From contig CAYOAV010000004.1 in NCBI GenBank assembly GCA_964402055.1, positions 4,602 to 68,601 of the forward strand: DNA of 64,000 nt. Direction: 5' to 3'. Each line of letters starts with the position of its first letter. Positions within the stretch are counted from its first letter, which is position 1. The notes beneath the pieces were generated by a model. The model had not been told where the DNA came from. It worked only from the letters and a program-made list of their open reading frames with translations, and ran no database searches. The position numbers were made by a program, and so were the translations under genes. Of this stretch, positions 51,898 to 60,917 are shown piece after piece. Origin of the DNA: UMGS363 sp964402055 (GTDB lineage: Bacteria > Bacillota > Clostridia > Oscillospirales > Ruminococcaceae).

Positions 51898-53361
51898 TCA
51901 ATCAGAAAGCTTTTCTATTCCCTTTCTGATACGTTCAAGCGTTACTTCCTTGCCCATAATAGCAGCAAGCTCAACGCCGCCGCCTGGGGTAGAAAGCTTG
52001 CCCGAAAGAGCGGCTCTTATCGGGAGAAGAATCCAGCCTACCTTTACTTCAAGCTGTTCAGCCTTTGCGGAAAGGATATTATAGATATTTTCCTCTGTCC
52101 AATCCTCTTCGGAAATATTTTCAAGCAAAGGAAGTGCCTCTTTAAGTGCAGTAAGGCTTGTTTCGGGAGTTGTTTTCATCTTTTTATTGAAATAAAGGTC
52201 AAGGTCATATTCTCTCAATTCATCAATGAAGTCAACACGTTCTGGTATCTGTGTAAAAAGCTCGGTTCTCGGCTGGAGCACTCTTGCAAGCACGTCAAGG
52301 TTGACATTTTCGCTCTTGCAGGTCTGTCTTATATAAGGCAGAGCCGCTTTTTTAAATTCTTCAAGCGGCAGACGCTTTATCCATTCAAAATTGATTGCCT
52401 TCATCTTCATCGGGTCAAATATTGCAGGCGATTTTGAAAGTCCGTGGATATCAAATTCATCAACCAGCTCATCAAGAGTAAATATCTCATTTTCTCCCTT
52501 TGGAGCCCAGCCTAAGAGTGCGATATAATTAAGTATTGCAGGGATATAATAGCCTGCTTCTACAAAATCCCCGAAATAAGCGTCACCGTCACGCTTTGAA
52601 AGCTTGTGTGTTTCATCACGCATAATATGCTCAACATGGATATAGCATGGCACTTCCCAGCCGAATGCCTCATAAAGGAGGTTATACTTCGGAGCGGAGG
52701 AAAGATATTCATTTCCTCTTACAACGTGTGTAATACCCATAAGATGGTCGTCAACGACGTTTGCAAAATTATATGTTGGCATACCGTCTGCTTTAATGAG
52801 TATCTGGTCGTCAAGGTCTGCATTCGGAACGGTAATATCGCCGTAAAGCTCATCATGGAAGGTAGTTGTGCCGTCAAGCGGAACTCTCTGACGGATAACG
52901 TAAGGCGTACCTGCATCAAGAAGCTTCTGAACCTCGTCAGCAGGAAGGTCACGGCAGTGCCTGTCATAGGTCGGGGTAATGCCCTTTGCACGCTGTTCCT
53001 CATGAACCTGATCCATTCTTTCCTTTGTACAGAAGCAGTAATAAGCCTTACCCTTTTTCACAAGCTCCTCGGCATACTGCTTAAAGATACCCATACGCTC
53101 CGACTGGATATACGGACCGACAGGACCACCGACATCAGGGCCCTCGTCCCAGTTAAGACCGCATACACGCAGCGTATCATATATAACGTCTGTTGCACCC
53201 TCAACAAATCTTCCCTGATCGGTATCTTCAATTCGGAGGATAAATTTTCCGTCATATTTTTTTGCAATAAGGTATGTGTAAAGTGCCGTTCTGAGATTTC
53301 CTATGTGCATAAATCCCGTAGGACTTGGGGCAAATCTTGTTCTTACATTCTCTGTTTTCAT
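51898..53361 (-). CDS. gltX: Glutamyl-tRNA synthetase
   Basis: A class I aminoacyl-tRNA synthetase of 487 residues. The HIGH-type motif reads PSPTGFMHIGNLRTAL and the KMSKS-type motif KLSKRDGD near residue 250. The helical anticodon-binding domain fills the C-terminal third. In many Firmicutes this enzyme is non-discriminating or works with GatCAB, which the sequence alone does not decide. The ATG directly follows the ribF stop, so gltX probably belongs to the end of the rimP-nusA operon. Confidence 0.96.
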   Translation of the reverse strand: MKTENVRTRFAPSPTGFMHIGNLRTALYTYLIAKKYDGKFILRIEDTDQGRFVEGATDVIYDTLRVCGLNWDEGPDVGGPVGPYIQSERMGIFKQYAEELVKKGKAYYCFCTKERMDQVHEEQRAKGITPTYDRHCRDLPADEVQKLLDAGTPYVIRQRVPLDGTTTFHDELYGDITVPNADLDDQILIKADGMPTYNFANVVDDHLMGITHVVRGNEYLSSAPKYNLLYEAFGWEVPCYIHVEHIMRDETHKLSKRDGDAYFGDFVEAGYYIPAILNYIALLGWAPKGENEIFTLDELVDEFDIHGLSKSPAIFDPMKMKAINFEWIKRLPLEEFKKAALPYIRQTCKSENVNLDVLARVLQPRTELFTQIPERVDFIDELREYDLDLYFNKKMKTTPETSLTALKEALPLLENISEEDWTEENIYNILSAKAEQLEVKVGWILLPIRAALSGKLSTPGGGVELAAIMGKEVTLERIRKGIEKLSD

Positions 53362-54330
53362 TTATATCATATCCTTTCGGAAATTCAAATCTACTTTTAA
53401 TTGTGCTTTAAGCTCGTCAATACTATCAAGCTTCAATTCGGGGCGGATAAATTCTTTAAGCGAAAGCTTGACATTCTTCCCGTAAAGCTCACCCTCAAAG
53501 CCTATAATATATGTTTCCGCAAGCACCTTTTTACTGTCGGAAACGGTAGGCTTAACGCCGATATTCGTAATGCCTTTATATTCCCTGCCGTCAAATTCAG
53601 CAATTGAAGCATAAACTCCGAATTTCGGCATGGCACGTTCGCTCTCAAGCGGCTGATTTATTGTCGGAAAGCCAAGCGTCCGTCCAAGCCTTTTGCCGCC
53701 GACAACAGGGAGCGTGAAATAATAATCATAACCAAGCAAATCATTTGCACGGCTGATGTCACCCTCGGAAATAAGCCTGCGTATAAGCGTTGAGGATATT
53801 CTCTCGCCGTTCACGTCATTAATCGGGGGAACTGTTATAACATCAAATCCGAGCTCCTTGCCGAGCGTTTTCAGAAGCTCTGTATTTCCCGAAGCATTCC
53901 TGCCGAAGCGGAAATCCTCTCCGCAGACGATATATCTTGCCCTCATTTTGCCGACAAGCACTTCCCTTACGAAGCATTCTGCGGAAAGCTCTTTGCATAA
54001 GGAAAAATCAGGCGAATAAACATAATCCGCTCCAAGCCGTTCAAGCTCCGCAAGCTTATCATCATGGTTCAAAATGAACCCAAAGCCACCCTTAGAGGTA
54101 ACTGTCGGAGTATCAAAGGTAAAAACTGCCGCCGAGGTATTTTCAGCTTTTCCTGCGACAGAAACGGCTTTTTCTATGACTGCTCTATGTCCGAGATGAA
54201 TGCCGTCAAAAACACCTGCCGCAACCGCCGTAAACCTCTCGGCAGTATATTCTGTTCCTGTCAGATCTTTCGTAAAACCACCTTCACGAATATCAGAAAT
54301 TTTTATATACGGAAAATTCCGCTTTTTCAC
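53362..54330 (-). CDS. ribF: Bifunctional riboflavin kinase/FAD synthetase
   Basis: RibF phosphorylates riboflavin to FMN and adenylates it to FAD. The N-terminal FAD synthetase part has GVFDGIHLGHRAVI, VCGEDFRFGRNASGN and ISSTLIRRLISEGDISRAN; the C-terminal kinase part has GRTLGFPTINQP and the GITNIGVKPTV motif. No ATG fits well. I chose the GTG at 54330, which overlaps truB by 38 nt; the longer frame to 54378 is less family-like. The start is uncertain, the function is not. Confidence 0.9.
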   Translation of the reverse strand: MKKRNFPYIKISDIREGGFTKDLTGTEYTAERFTAVAAGVFDGIHLGHRAVIEKAVSVAGKAENTSAAVFTFDTPTVTSKGGFGFILNHDDKLAELERLGADYVYSPDFSLCKELSAECFVREVLVGKMRARYIVCGEDFRFGRNASGNTELLKTLGKELGFDVITVPPINDVNGERISSTLIRRLISEGDISRANDLLGYDYYFTLPVVGGKRLGRTLGFPTINQPLESERAMPKFGVYASIAEFDGREYKGITNIGVKPTVSDSKKVLAETYIIGFEGELYGKNVKLSLKEFIRPELKLDSIDELKAQLKVDLNFRKDMI

Positions 54331-55075
54331 TGTCGGCTCTGCCAAGACCGATAAATCCGCCGTTTGCACCGAAAACACGGTATATGCCGTCCTTGGAAAT
54401 GTACATTCGGTTCATATCGAGCTTAACGCCGTTCCTGTAAAGCTTCTCCTGATGAGGATTGAGCTTCACATCGGGATAATCACCGAAAACCTTTTCTATC
54501 GGGAGAAGATATTTTTCAGCGGATAAGCCTTTTTCTGCATTTTCCTGCAGCTGTTCAAGGCTCACACATTCATCAAGCGAAAAACCGCAAGCGGCAGTCC
54601 TCACAAGGCTTGTCATAACCGCACCGCAACCGAGCTTATCGCCTATGTCGCTGATAATGGTTCTGATGTATGTTCCCTTGGAGCAGGAAATTTCAAATAT
54701 TCCCTCGCTTTTTTCCTCGTCAAATTCAGTCATCACAAGGCTGTACACCGTAACAGGTCTTGGCTCACGCTCAACCTCTATCCCCTTTCGGGCGAGGTCA
54801 TAAAGCCGCTGACCGTTCACTGTAACGGCAGAATACATCGGAGGTATCTGCATAATATCTCCACGAAATCCNNNNNNNNNNNNNNNNNNNNNNNNNNNNN
54901 NNNNNNNNNNNNNNNNNNNNNNNNNNNNNNNNNNNNNNNNNNNNNNNNNNNNNNNNNNNNNNNNNNNNNNNAGCTTTAAAATGCCCCTCATTTTTGCGAT
55001 AACATCAAAAGAGGTAAAATCCTGCGGCTTATTCACGCAGATTATTCCGTTAAGCTCATCATTCAAGCCGTTCAT
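54293..55075 (-). CDS. truB: tRNA pseudouridine(55) synthase, interrupted by an assembly gap
   Basis: TruB makes pseudouridine 55 in the T-loop of tRNAs. Visible are the N-terminus GIICVNKPQDFTSFDVI...MRGILK and, after the gap, the IPPMYSAVTVNGQRLYDLARKG segment, CSKGTYIRTIISDIG and VRTAACGFSLDECVSL with the C-terminal PUA-like part. The missing piece should hold the catalytic aspartate motif GHTGTLDP and about 75-80 residues, far more than the 100 N allow. The ATG overlaps the nrnA stop (ATGA). Confidence 0.93.
   Translation of the reverse strand: MNGLNDELNGIICVNKPQDFTSFDVIAKMRGILKXXXXXXXXXXXXXXXXXXXXXXXXXXXXXXXXXXGFRGDIMQIPPMYSAVTVNGQRLYDLARKGIEVEREPRPVTVYSLVMTEFDEEKSEGIFEISCSKGTYIRTIISDIGDKLGCGAVMTSLVRTAACGFSLDECVSLEQLQENAEKGLSAEKYLLPIEKVFGDYPDVKLNPHQEKLYRNGVKLDMNRMYISKDGIYRVFGANGGFIGLGRADSEKAEFSVYKNF
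54872..54971. other. Assembly gap (100 N) inside truB
   Basis: From family alignment the true missing DNA should be near 230-240 bp, so the gap length is nominal. Confidence 0.99.
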
Positions 55076-56031
55076 ATTTCTTCTCCAAGTGCTTCTGCGA
55101 CAGCTCCGACAAGCTTGTCCCTTGCGTCCTCAATGCTTGTTTCAAAGGTACAGCCAGCCGCCTTTTTATGACCGCCGCCGCCGAATTTCGCACAAATTGC
55201 GGAAACGTCAATATCACCCGTTGAACGGAGCGAAGCCTTGAATTTTTTCTCCTCCTTCTGACGGATAAAAATACCGACTTGAATCGTTTCAAGTGCCGTT
55301 GTAAGACCTGCGATGCCCTCAAATTCGTCCATCGGCAAGCCTGCTTTTTCTGTGTCGGCAAGTGAGATTGCTGAAACGGAGCATTTTTCATTGCAAAAAT
55401 ACTCCATACTGCCCAAAACATGCTGTTCTGCGGCAAGCCTTGCTCTGCTTTTCTGCTCGAACATACGGCGGTTTATCTTTCCTGCATTGATGTTGAATTT
55501 CATAAGCTCTGCGGCTGCAATATGCGTTTCGGGGCTGCATGAATCATATCTGAAACAGCCTGTATCGGTAGCAATTCCCGTATAAAGGCATTTTGCAATT
55601 TCTTCATCGCATTCGCAAAGCTTTTCACTGCTCATAAGCTTGAAAACTACCTGACAAGCGGCGGCGGAATCCGACTGAACAAGGGTTCTCGCCGCATAAT
55701 CGGTGTTTGAAATATGATGATCTATGCAAAGGTCGATCTTATCCGCATAATGTGAAAAGCTCTTGCCAAGAAGCTTAGGATCGGCTACATCAACAGCAAT
55801 AATATGCTCATACTCAAAATCCTGCTCCTCATAGGACTCATACATAAAATCATAACGCTTAGGAAGCTCATCAGCACAATAAACATTGGCTTTTTTTCCC
55901 ATTTTACGGAGGATAGCACAAAGTCCGAACCCCGAACCTATTGTATCGCCGTCGGGACTTGCGTGTGTAAGAATACGGAAGCAGTCATTTTCACGGAGAA
56001 AAGCCGCCGCCTCTTTATAATCAATCAGCAA
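55072..56031 (-). CDS. nrnA: DHH/DHHA1 oligoribonuclease/pAp phosphatase NrnA
   Basis: NrnA degrades short oligonucleotides and pAp. The roughly 319-residue protein has the DHH metal motifs HASPDGDTIGSG, AVDVADPKLLG and DHHISNTDYA and the C-terminal DHHA1 motif FGGGGHKKAAGCTF. The TTG at 56031 is the most likely start: it follows AAAGG with about 10-nt spacing and lies just beyond the rbfA stop. The longer ATG frame (56076) would overlap rbfA by 32 nt. It overlaps truB by 4 nt. This position after rbfA is typical of Firmicutes. Confidence 0.92.
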   Translation of the reverse strand: MLIDYKEAAAFLRENDCFRILTHASPDGDTIGSGFGLCAILRKMGKKANVYCADELPKRYDFMYESYEEQDFEYEHIIAVDVADPKLLGKSFSHYADKIDLCIDHHISNTDYAARTLVQSDSAAACQVVFKLMSSEKLCECDEEIAKCLYTGIATDTGCFRYDSCSPETHIAAAELMKFNINAGKINRRMFEQKSRARLAAEQHVLGSMEYFCNEKCSVSAISLADTEKAGLPMDEFEGIAGLTTALETIQVGIFIRQKEEKKFKASLRSTGDIDVSAICAKFGGGGHKKAAGCTFETSIEDARDKLVGAVAEALGEEI

Positions 56032-56044
56032 ATTATCACAACCT

Positions 56045-56407
56045 TTATTCGCTGTCGTCTGCGGGGAGGACATCATGAAGTATCTGTGAGATCTCCGCAG
56101 AATGTTCTATCGAATTATCGGGTGTAAAATGCAATTCGGGACATCTTCTTATATGAAGCCTGTTTGTTATCTCCCTGCGGAGCATTCCCGAGGCATTCTG
56201 CAAACCCTTTACTGCGTTCTGTGCGTCCTCAAAGCCATTAAAGCTTGAAATAAAGACCTTGCAGTGCGAGCTGTCGCCCGAAAGCTCAACACGAACGACT
56301 GAAACAGCCATTGTATTAACTCTCGGGTCTTTTACACGCTCCCTTATAAGACCTGCAATTTCTCTCATTATATCCTCTGAAAGACGCATATTCTTAAAAT
56401 TAGGCAT
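56045..56407 (-). CDS. rbfA: Ribosome-binding factor A
   Basis: RbfA is a KH-fold factor needed for late 30S maturation. The 120 residues show the characteristic MREIAGLIRERVKDPRV near the start, VELSGDSSHCKVFISS and ITNRLHIRRCPELHFTPDNSIEHS, in separate pieces. AAAGGAG precedes the ATG and it follows infB by 17 nt, the classical order. Confidence 0.95.
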   Translation of the reverse strand: MPNFKNMRLSEDIMREIAGLIRERVKDPRVNTMAVSVVRVELSGDSSHCKVFISSFNGFEDAQNAVKGLQNASGMLRREITNRLHIRRCPELHFTPDNSIEHSAEISQILHDVLPADDSE

Positions 56408-56424
56408 ATATTCTCCTTTTAATT

Positions 56425-59187
56425 TTAATCAGCCTTAGTTTCTTCCATCATATACGCTTCAAAAATATCTCCGACCTTGACATCGTTGAACTTTTCAAGC
56501 GTAATACCACACTCATAGCCCTCTGCAACTTCCTTTACATCGTCCTTGAAACGCTTGAGTGAGGACATCTTATCATCGGCAATGATTATACCGTCACGGA
56601 CAACTCTTATCTCGGCATTTCTTGTTATCTTACCGCTGAGTACATATGAACCTGAAACAGTACCAACACCTGTTATCTTATAAACCTGACGAACCTCAAC
56701 TCTGCCGAGATTTACCTCGTGGAACTTAGGTGCAAGCATACCCTTCATAGCTGTGCCGATTTCCTCAATTGCATCATAGATGATTCTGTAAAGCCGAATA
56801 TCAACACCGTCACGCTTTGCACTTTCCTCGGCAACAGGGTCAGGACGGACATTAAAGCCTACGATAATTGCGTTTGATGCGTCTGCAAGCATAACGTCAC
56901 TCTCGGAAACAGCACCAACACCGCCGTGAATAACCTTTACTCGGACCTCATTATTAGAGAGCTTTTCAAGTGACTGACGTACAGCCTCGACAGAACCCTG
57001 AACGTCTGCCTTGACGATAATAGGAAGCTCCTTTATCTCGCCCTGCTCGATCTGACTGAAAAGATTATCAAGAGTAACCTTCTGATACTGGCTGAAAAGC
57101 TCCTGCTTTGCTTCATGCTTACGCTGTTCAACAAGCTCTCTTGCAAGACGCTCATCTTCAACTGCGTTAAAGGTATCGCCTGCTGACGGAACCTCTGCAA
57201 GACCTGTAATTTCAACAGGACAGGAAGGACCAGCCTCTGTTACGACCTCGCCCTTATCATTTGTCATAACTCTTACTCTGCCGACTGCAGTACCTGCGAT
57301 AATAATATCACCTGTATGAAGCGTACCGTTCTGTACGAGAAGCGTTGCAATAGGACCTCTGCCCTTATCAAGACGAGCCTCGATAACAGCACCCTTTGCA
57401 AGTCGGTTCGGGTTAGCCTTATACTCTGCGACTTCTGCAACGAGAAGTACATTTTCAAGCAATTCATCAATACCCATACCTGTTTTAGCGGAAATAGGAA
57501 CGCAGATAACGTCACCGCCCCATTCCTCGACAACAAGGCTGTGTTCTGTAAGCTGCTGCTTGATATTTTCGGGATTTGCACCCGGCTTATCCATTTTATT
57601 TATTGCAACGATTATCGGAATTTCAGCAGCCTTTGCGTGGTTTATAGCTTCAATTGTCTGCGGCATAATACCGTCATCAGCGGCAACAACGAGGATAGCA
57701 ATATCCGTAACGGACGCACCTCTTGCACGCATTGAAGTAAACGCTTCGTGACCAGGTGTATCAAGGAATGTTATATCCTTGCCGTTGTAATTTACTCTGT
57801 ATGCACCGATATGCTGTGTGATACCGCCAGCCTCGGTAGCTGTAACGTGAGCGTTTCTGATATGGTCGAGAAGTGAGGTTTTACCATGGTCAACGTGACC
57901 CATAACAACAACGACAGGTGCTCTCTCAACGCCCTCGCCGTCATCATCGGAATCATCGATAAGACGTTCCTCTATAGTGATAATGATTTCCTTTTCAACC
58001 TTTGCACCAAGCTCCTCGGCAACAAGTGAAGCGGTATCGAAATCAATAACCTGATTTATTGTACACATCTCGCCAAGACCCATAAGCTTCTTTATAACCT
58101 CGGTAGCTGTTACCTTAAGTCTTGAAGCAAGCTCGGAAACGACGATCTCATCAGGGATAAGAACCTTAAGCTGCTGCTTTCTTGCTCTTTCAAGCTCAAG
58201 TCTGCGGAGCTTTTCGGCCTCGGTTTCATGCTTACTGGAATACTGCTGCTGTTTTCTCTGCTGTGATTTCTGAGTAAGCTTCTGCTTCTTTGAAAAATTA
58301 TCCTTATGTCTGCCGTTCTGAACGGGAGCGATATTCTCATATTTTTCGTTATATTTGTCAATCTCAACATAAGAACCTCTTGTATCGACCTTATGGATCT
58401 TCTGATCGACAGAACCGCTTGAAGCGTCAGCGAATTTTATATCAAGCTTAGTCTTGTTTTGGTTCTGATTCTGAACTGGCTTCTGTTCATTTTTCTTATT
58501 TTTATTCTGCTCATTTGCCTTAAGAGCCTGCTGTGCGTTAAATCTGTCAGCCTTATTATTTTTCTGCTCATTTTTATTCTGTGGAGCGGGCTTCTGTTCA
58601 GTCTTATGCTCCTCCTTAGGCTGTGGCTTTGGCTGTTCAGCCTTTACCTCTGTCTTTACTTCCTGCTTGGGTTCGGATTTCGGCTCTGCCTTGACCTCTG
58701 CCTTTGGTTCTGCTTTAGGCTCGGATTTTACAGGCTTTTCAGCAGGTTTTTCATTCTTTGGCTTTTCCTGCTTAGGCTCGGCTTTTTTAGNNNNNNNNNN
58801 NNNNNNNNNNNNNNNNNNNNNNNNNNNNNNNNNNNNNNNNNNNNNNNNNNNNNNNNNNNNNNNNNNNNNNNNNNNNNNNNNNNNNNNNNNTTTTTTAGCT
58901 GTATCATCGGATTTTTTAGCAGGTTTCTTCGCAGGCTTGGGTTCTTCTGCTTTTTTCTCAGGCTTAGGCTCATTTCTTGTTGCGAAATAGCCGTCGAAAT
59001 TTTCCACCTGATTAATCTGTGTATAATGCTCAAAAACTATATTAAGCTGCTCCGCTGTAAGGCTTGCCGCAGACTTCTTTACCTCTCCGAATTTTTCCTC
59101 GATAAAATTGATAAGCTCCTGATTAGCGATGCCAAGATCCTTTGCAACATCGCTGAGCTTCTGTTTTGACTGTTTATTGCTGCTCAT
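56425..59187 (-). CDS. infB: Translation initiation factor IF-2, interrupted by an assembly gap
   Basis: IF-2 is the GTPase that brings initiator tRNA to the 30S subunit. An N-terminal IF2-N domain (SDVAKDLGIANQELINFI) is followed by a very Lys/Pro/Glu/Gln-rich linker of several hundred residues with the N run inside it, and a second IF2-N motif (ELASRLKVTATEVIKKLM). The G domain has GHVDHGKTSLLDHI, DTPGHEAFTSMRARG and NKMDKPGANPE, and the C-terminal domains end DIFEAYMMEE. ATG 59187 lies 11 nt after GGAGG; ATG 59205 overlaps that site. Confidence 0.96.
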   Translation of the reverse strand: MSSNKQSKQKLSDVAKDLGIANQELINFIEEKFGEVKKSAASLTAEQLNIVFEHYTQINQVENFDGYFATRNEPKPEKKAEEPKPAKKPAKKSDDTAKKXXXXXXXXXXXXXXXXXXXXXXXXXXXXXXXXXXKKAEPKQEKPKNEKPAEKPVKSEPKAEPKAEVKAEPKSEPKQEVKTEVKAEQPKPQPKEEHKTEQKPAPQNKNEQKNNKADRFNAQQALKANEQNKNKKNEQKPVQNQNQNKTKLDIKFADASSGSVDQKIHKVDTRGSYVEIDKYNEKYENIAPVQNGRHKDNFSKKQKLTQKSQQRKQQQYSSKHETEAEKLRRLELERARKQQLKVLIPDEIVVSELASRLKVTATEVIKKLMGLGEMCTINQVIDFDTASLVAEELGAKVEKEIIITIEERLIDDSDDDGEGVERAPVVVVMGHVDHGKTSLLDHIRNAHVTATEAGGITQHIGAYRVNYNGKDITFLDTPGHEAFTSMRARGASVTDIAILVVAADDGIMPQTIEAINHAKAAEIPIIVAINKMDKPGANPENIKQQLTEHSLVVEEWGGDVICVPISAKTGMGIDELLENVLLVAEVAEYKANPNRLAKGAVIEARLDKGRGPIATLLVQNGTLHTGDIIIAGTAVGRVRVMTNDKGEVVTEAGPSCPVEITGLAEVPSAGDTFNAVEDERLARELVEQRKHEAKQELFSQYQKVTLDNLFSQIEQGEIKELPIIVKADVQGSVEAVRQSLEKLSNNEVRVKVIHGGVGAVSESDVMLADASNAIIVGFNVRPDPVAEESAKRDGVDIRLYRIIYDAIEEIGTAMKGMLAPKFHEVNLGRVEVRQVYKITGVGTVSGSYVLSGKITRNAEIRVVRDGIIIADDKMSSLKRFKDDVKEVAEGYECGITLEKFNDVKVGDIFEAYMMEETKAD
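58791..58890. other. Assembly gap (100 N) in the infB linker
   Basis: The flanks encode KPAKKSDD...KK and KKAEPKQEKPK, a low-complexity repeat-like linker that short reads are likely to collapse. True length unknown. Confidence 0.99.
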
Positions 59188-59212
59188 AGGCTGATTTACC
59201 TCCATTGATTCT

Positions 59213-59524
59213 TTATTCCGCTGTTATTTCTGCGTTTACAAGGCTTTCAGCTTTTTCAGCAAAGCCTTTATCACAGACAGCGACAACTCCGACCTTTTTA
59301 CCTATACCGTAAAAATAATCGTCTATCTTATACGCTGTTTTTATTACTTTTGTATTTTTTGCAAAAAACCGAACCTCTTTTTCCGTTTTCGGCGATATAT
59401 CCGAGGCAAGCAATATCAGCTCTGCCTTACCCTTTTCAACGGCTTCCTTTGACATATCGAACCCGAACGCCATTCTTCCCGATTTTCTGCATATGGACAG
59501 GAGTCCGAAAAGCTTATCATTCAT
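59213..59524 (-). CDS. ylxQ: L7Ae-family ribosomal protein (YlxQ type)
   Basis: A 103-residue protein of the L7Ae/L30e RNA-binding fold, starting MNDKLFGLLSICRKSGRMAFG with the following KGKAELILLASDISPKT and the C-terminal GKKVGVVAVCDKGFAEK. YlxQ-like proteins bind kink-turn RNAs, though the specific cellular target is not settled. It overlaps the ylxR stop by 8 nt (ATGAATGA), giving tight coupling, and lies 25 nt upstream of the chosen infB start. Confidence 0.9.
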   Translation of the reverse strand: MNDKLFGLLSICRKSGRMAFGFDMSKEAVEKGKAELILLASDISPKTEKEVRFFAKNTKVIKTAYKIDDYFYGIGKKVGVVAVCDKGFAEKAESLVNAEITAE

Positions 59525-59789
59525 TCTCCGAAAGCTCCTTTTCCATATTTTCGTAAACCTCATCGTCAATCCGACAGGAAAAGCTCTTTTCAAGCTTCCT
59601 TGCCTTTCTCGCCTTTCCGAGGCATTCGCTGTTGTGGCAGATATATGCACCTCTGCCTGATTTTTTACCTGTAATGTCAAGGCTGATATCACCCTCCGGT
59701 GATTTCACAACACGGATAAGCTCCTTTTTAGGCTTCATCTCACCGCAGCCTATACACATTCTCATCGGTATTTTTTTTACTGTCGGCAT
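59517..59789 (-). CDS. ylxR: YlxR (DUF448) RNA-binding protein
   Basis: This 90-residue protein carries the YlxR signature RMCIGCGEMKPKKELIRVV and GRGAYICHNSECLGKARK. YlxR (also called RnpM) has been reported in B. subtilis to bind the RNase P RNA and modulate RNase P. It follows nusA by 14 nt and precedes ylxQ with overlap, the conserved nusA-ylxR-ylxQ-infB order. Confidence 0.94.
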   Translation of the reverse strand: MPTVKKIPMRMCIGCGEMKPKKELIRVVKSPEGDISLDITGKKSGRGAYICHNSECLGKARKARKLEKSFSCRIDDEVYENMEKELSENE

Positions 59790-59803
59790 AAGCCACCTCC
59801 GCT

Positions 59804-60898
59804 TTATTCAGCAGACATTTCAGGCTTGATATCGATCTTATAATCAGTAAGACGTGCGGCAAGCTTTGCATTCTGACCCTTATTTCCGATAGCAAGCGAA
59901 AGCTGATTATTCGGAACGATAACTGTGCATTTCTTTTCCTCGCCCTCATCCTTTGTAACGCTGATAACATCAGCAGGTGCAAGAGCGTGTGCAACAAATA
60001 CCGTAATATCCTCATCATAAACGATAATATCTATCTTTTCGCCGCCAAGCTCCTCAACTATCTTTTCAATTCTCGAATGCTTAGGACCAATGCAAGCACC
60101 TACTGGGTCTACATTCGGATCCTTTGAAGCAACGGCAACCTTAGTTCTTGAGCCTGCTTCTCTTGAAACGGATTTTATCTCGACAACTCCGTCATATATT
60201 TCGGGAATTTCAAGCTCAAAAAGACGCTTTACCAGCTCGGGATGACGTCTTGAAATCTTAACGGCAGGTCTTTTTTCAGGGTTAAGTATCTCGCAAACAT
60301 AGACCTTGACAATCTGACCCTCTTTAAGCACCTCGCCTGGTATCTGCTCCTTTTTGAGCATATAAACCTCGTTTCCATCGATGGTGAGCGTCATATTGCC
60401 TGTTGCAGGCTCGATTTTCTGGACGGTTGCGGAAACAGCCTCGTGTATTTTATCCTTGAACTGACCCATTATCTTATCACGTTCAAATTCCTTCATATCG
60501 TGACGGATAGACTGCTTAGCCTGCTGTGCGGCAATTCTTCCAAATTTTGATGGAGAAAGCTTGAATGGAACTCTCTCGCCGAGCTGTGCGTTCGGGTCGC
60601 AGACTGCTCTTGCTTCATCGATATTTATCTCATTAAGGTCGATAGGCTCATCGTCAACGACTGTACGCAGAACGCATACATCGAATATCTGCTTTGAGGG
60701 ATCGACATTCACAACAAAGTCATCACAATAATCATATTCCTTTTTAACGGCTTTAAGTATTGCCTGACCGATTTTATCGGCAAGAACATCGATAGAAATA
60801 TTATTTTCCTGTGCAAGCAGATCAAGTGCTTCAAAAAAGTCCTTGATAAACTGCTGTTCCTTATTTATCTCCTGTCCCTTGGCTCTTGATTTTCTCAT
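59804..60898 (-). CDS. nusA: Transcription termination/antitermination factor NusA
   Basis: NusA binds RNA polymerase and modulates pausing, termination and antitermination. The 364 residues contain the N-terminal RNAP-binding domain, an S1 domain (about 135-200), and KH1 and KH2 with DPVGACIGPKHSRIEKIVEELGGEKID and NQLSLAIGNKGQNAKLAARLT, each in pieces. As in other Firmicutes there is no C-terminal acidic-repeat domain. It follows rimP by 19 nt, and the leader hairpin upstream may be its own control target. Confidence 0.97.
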   Translation of the reverse strand: MRKSRAKGQEINKEQQFIKDFFEALDLLAQENNISIDVLADKIGQAILKAVKKEYDYCDDFVVNVDPSKQIFDVCVLRTVVDDEPIDLNEINIDEARAVCDPNAQLGERVPFKLSPSKFGRIAAQQAKQSIRHDMKEFERDKIMGQFKDKIHEAVSATVQKIEPATGNMTLTIDGNEVYMLKKEQIPGEVLKEGQIVKVYVCEILNPEKRPAVKISRRHPELVKRLFELEIPEIYDGVVEIKSVSREAGSRTKVAVASKDPNVDPVGACIGPKHSRIEKIVEELGGEKIDIIVYDEDITVFVAHALAPADVISVTKDEGEEKKCTVIVPNNQLSLAIGNKGQNAKLAARLTDYKIDIKPEMSAE

Positions 60899-60917
60899 TT
60901 TTTATAACTCCTCCTGA

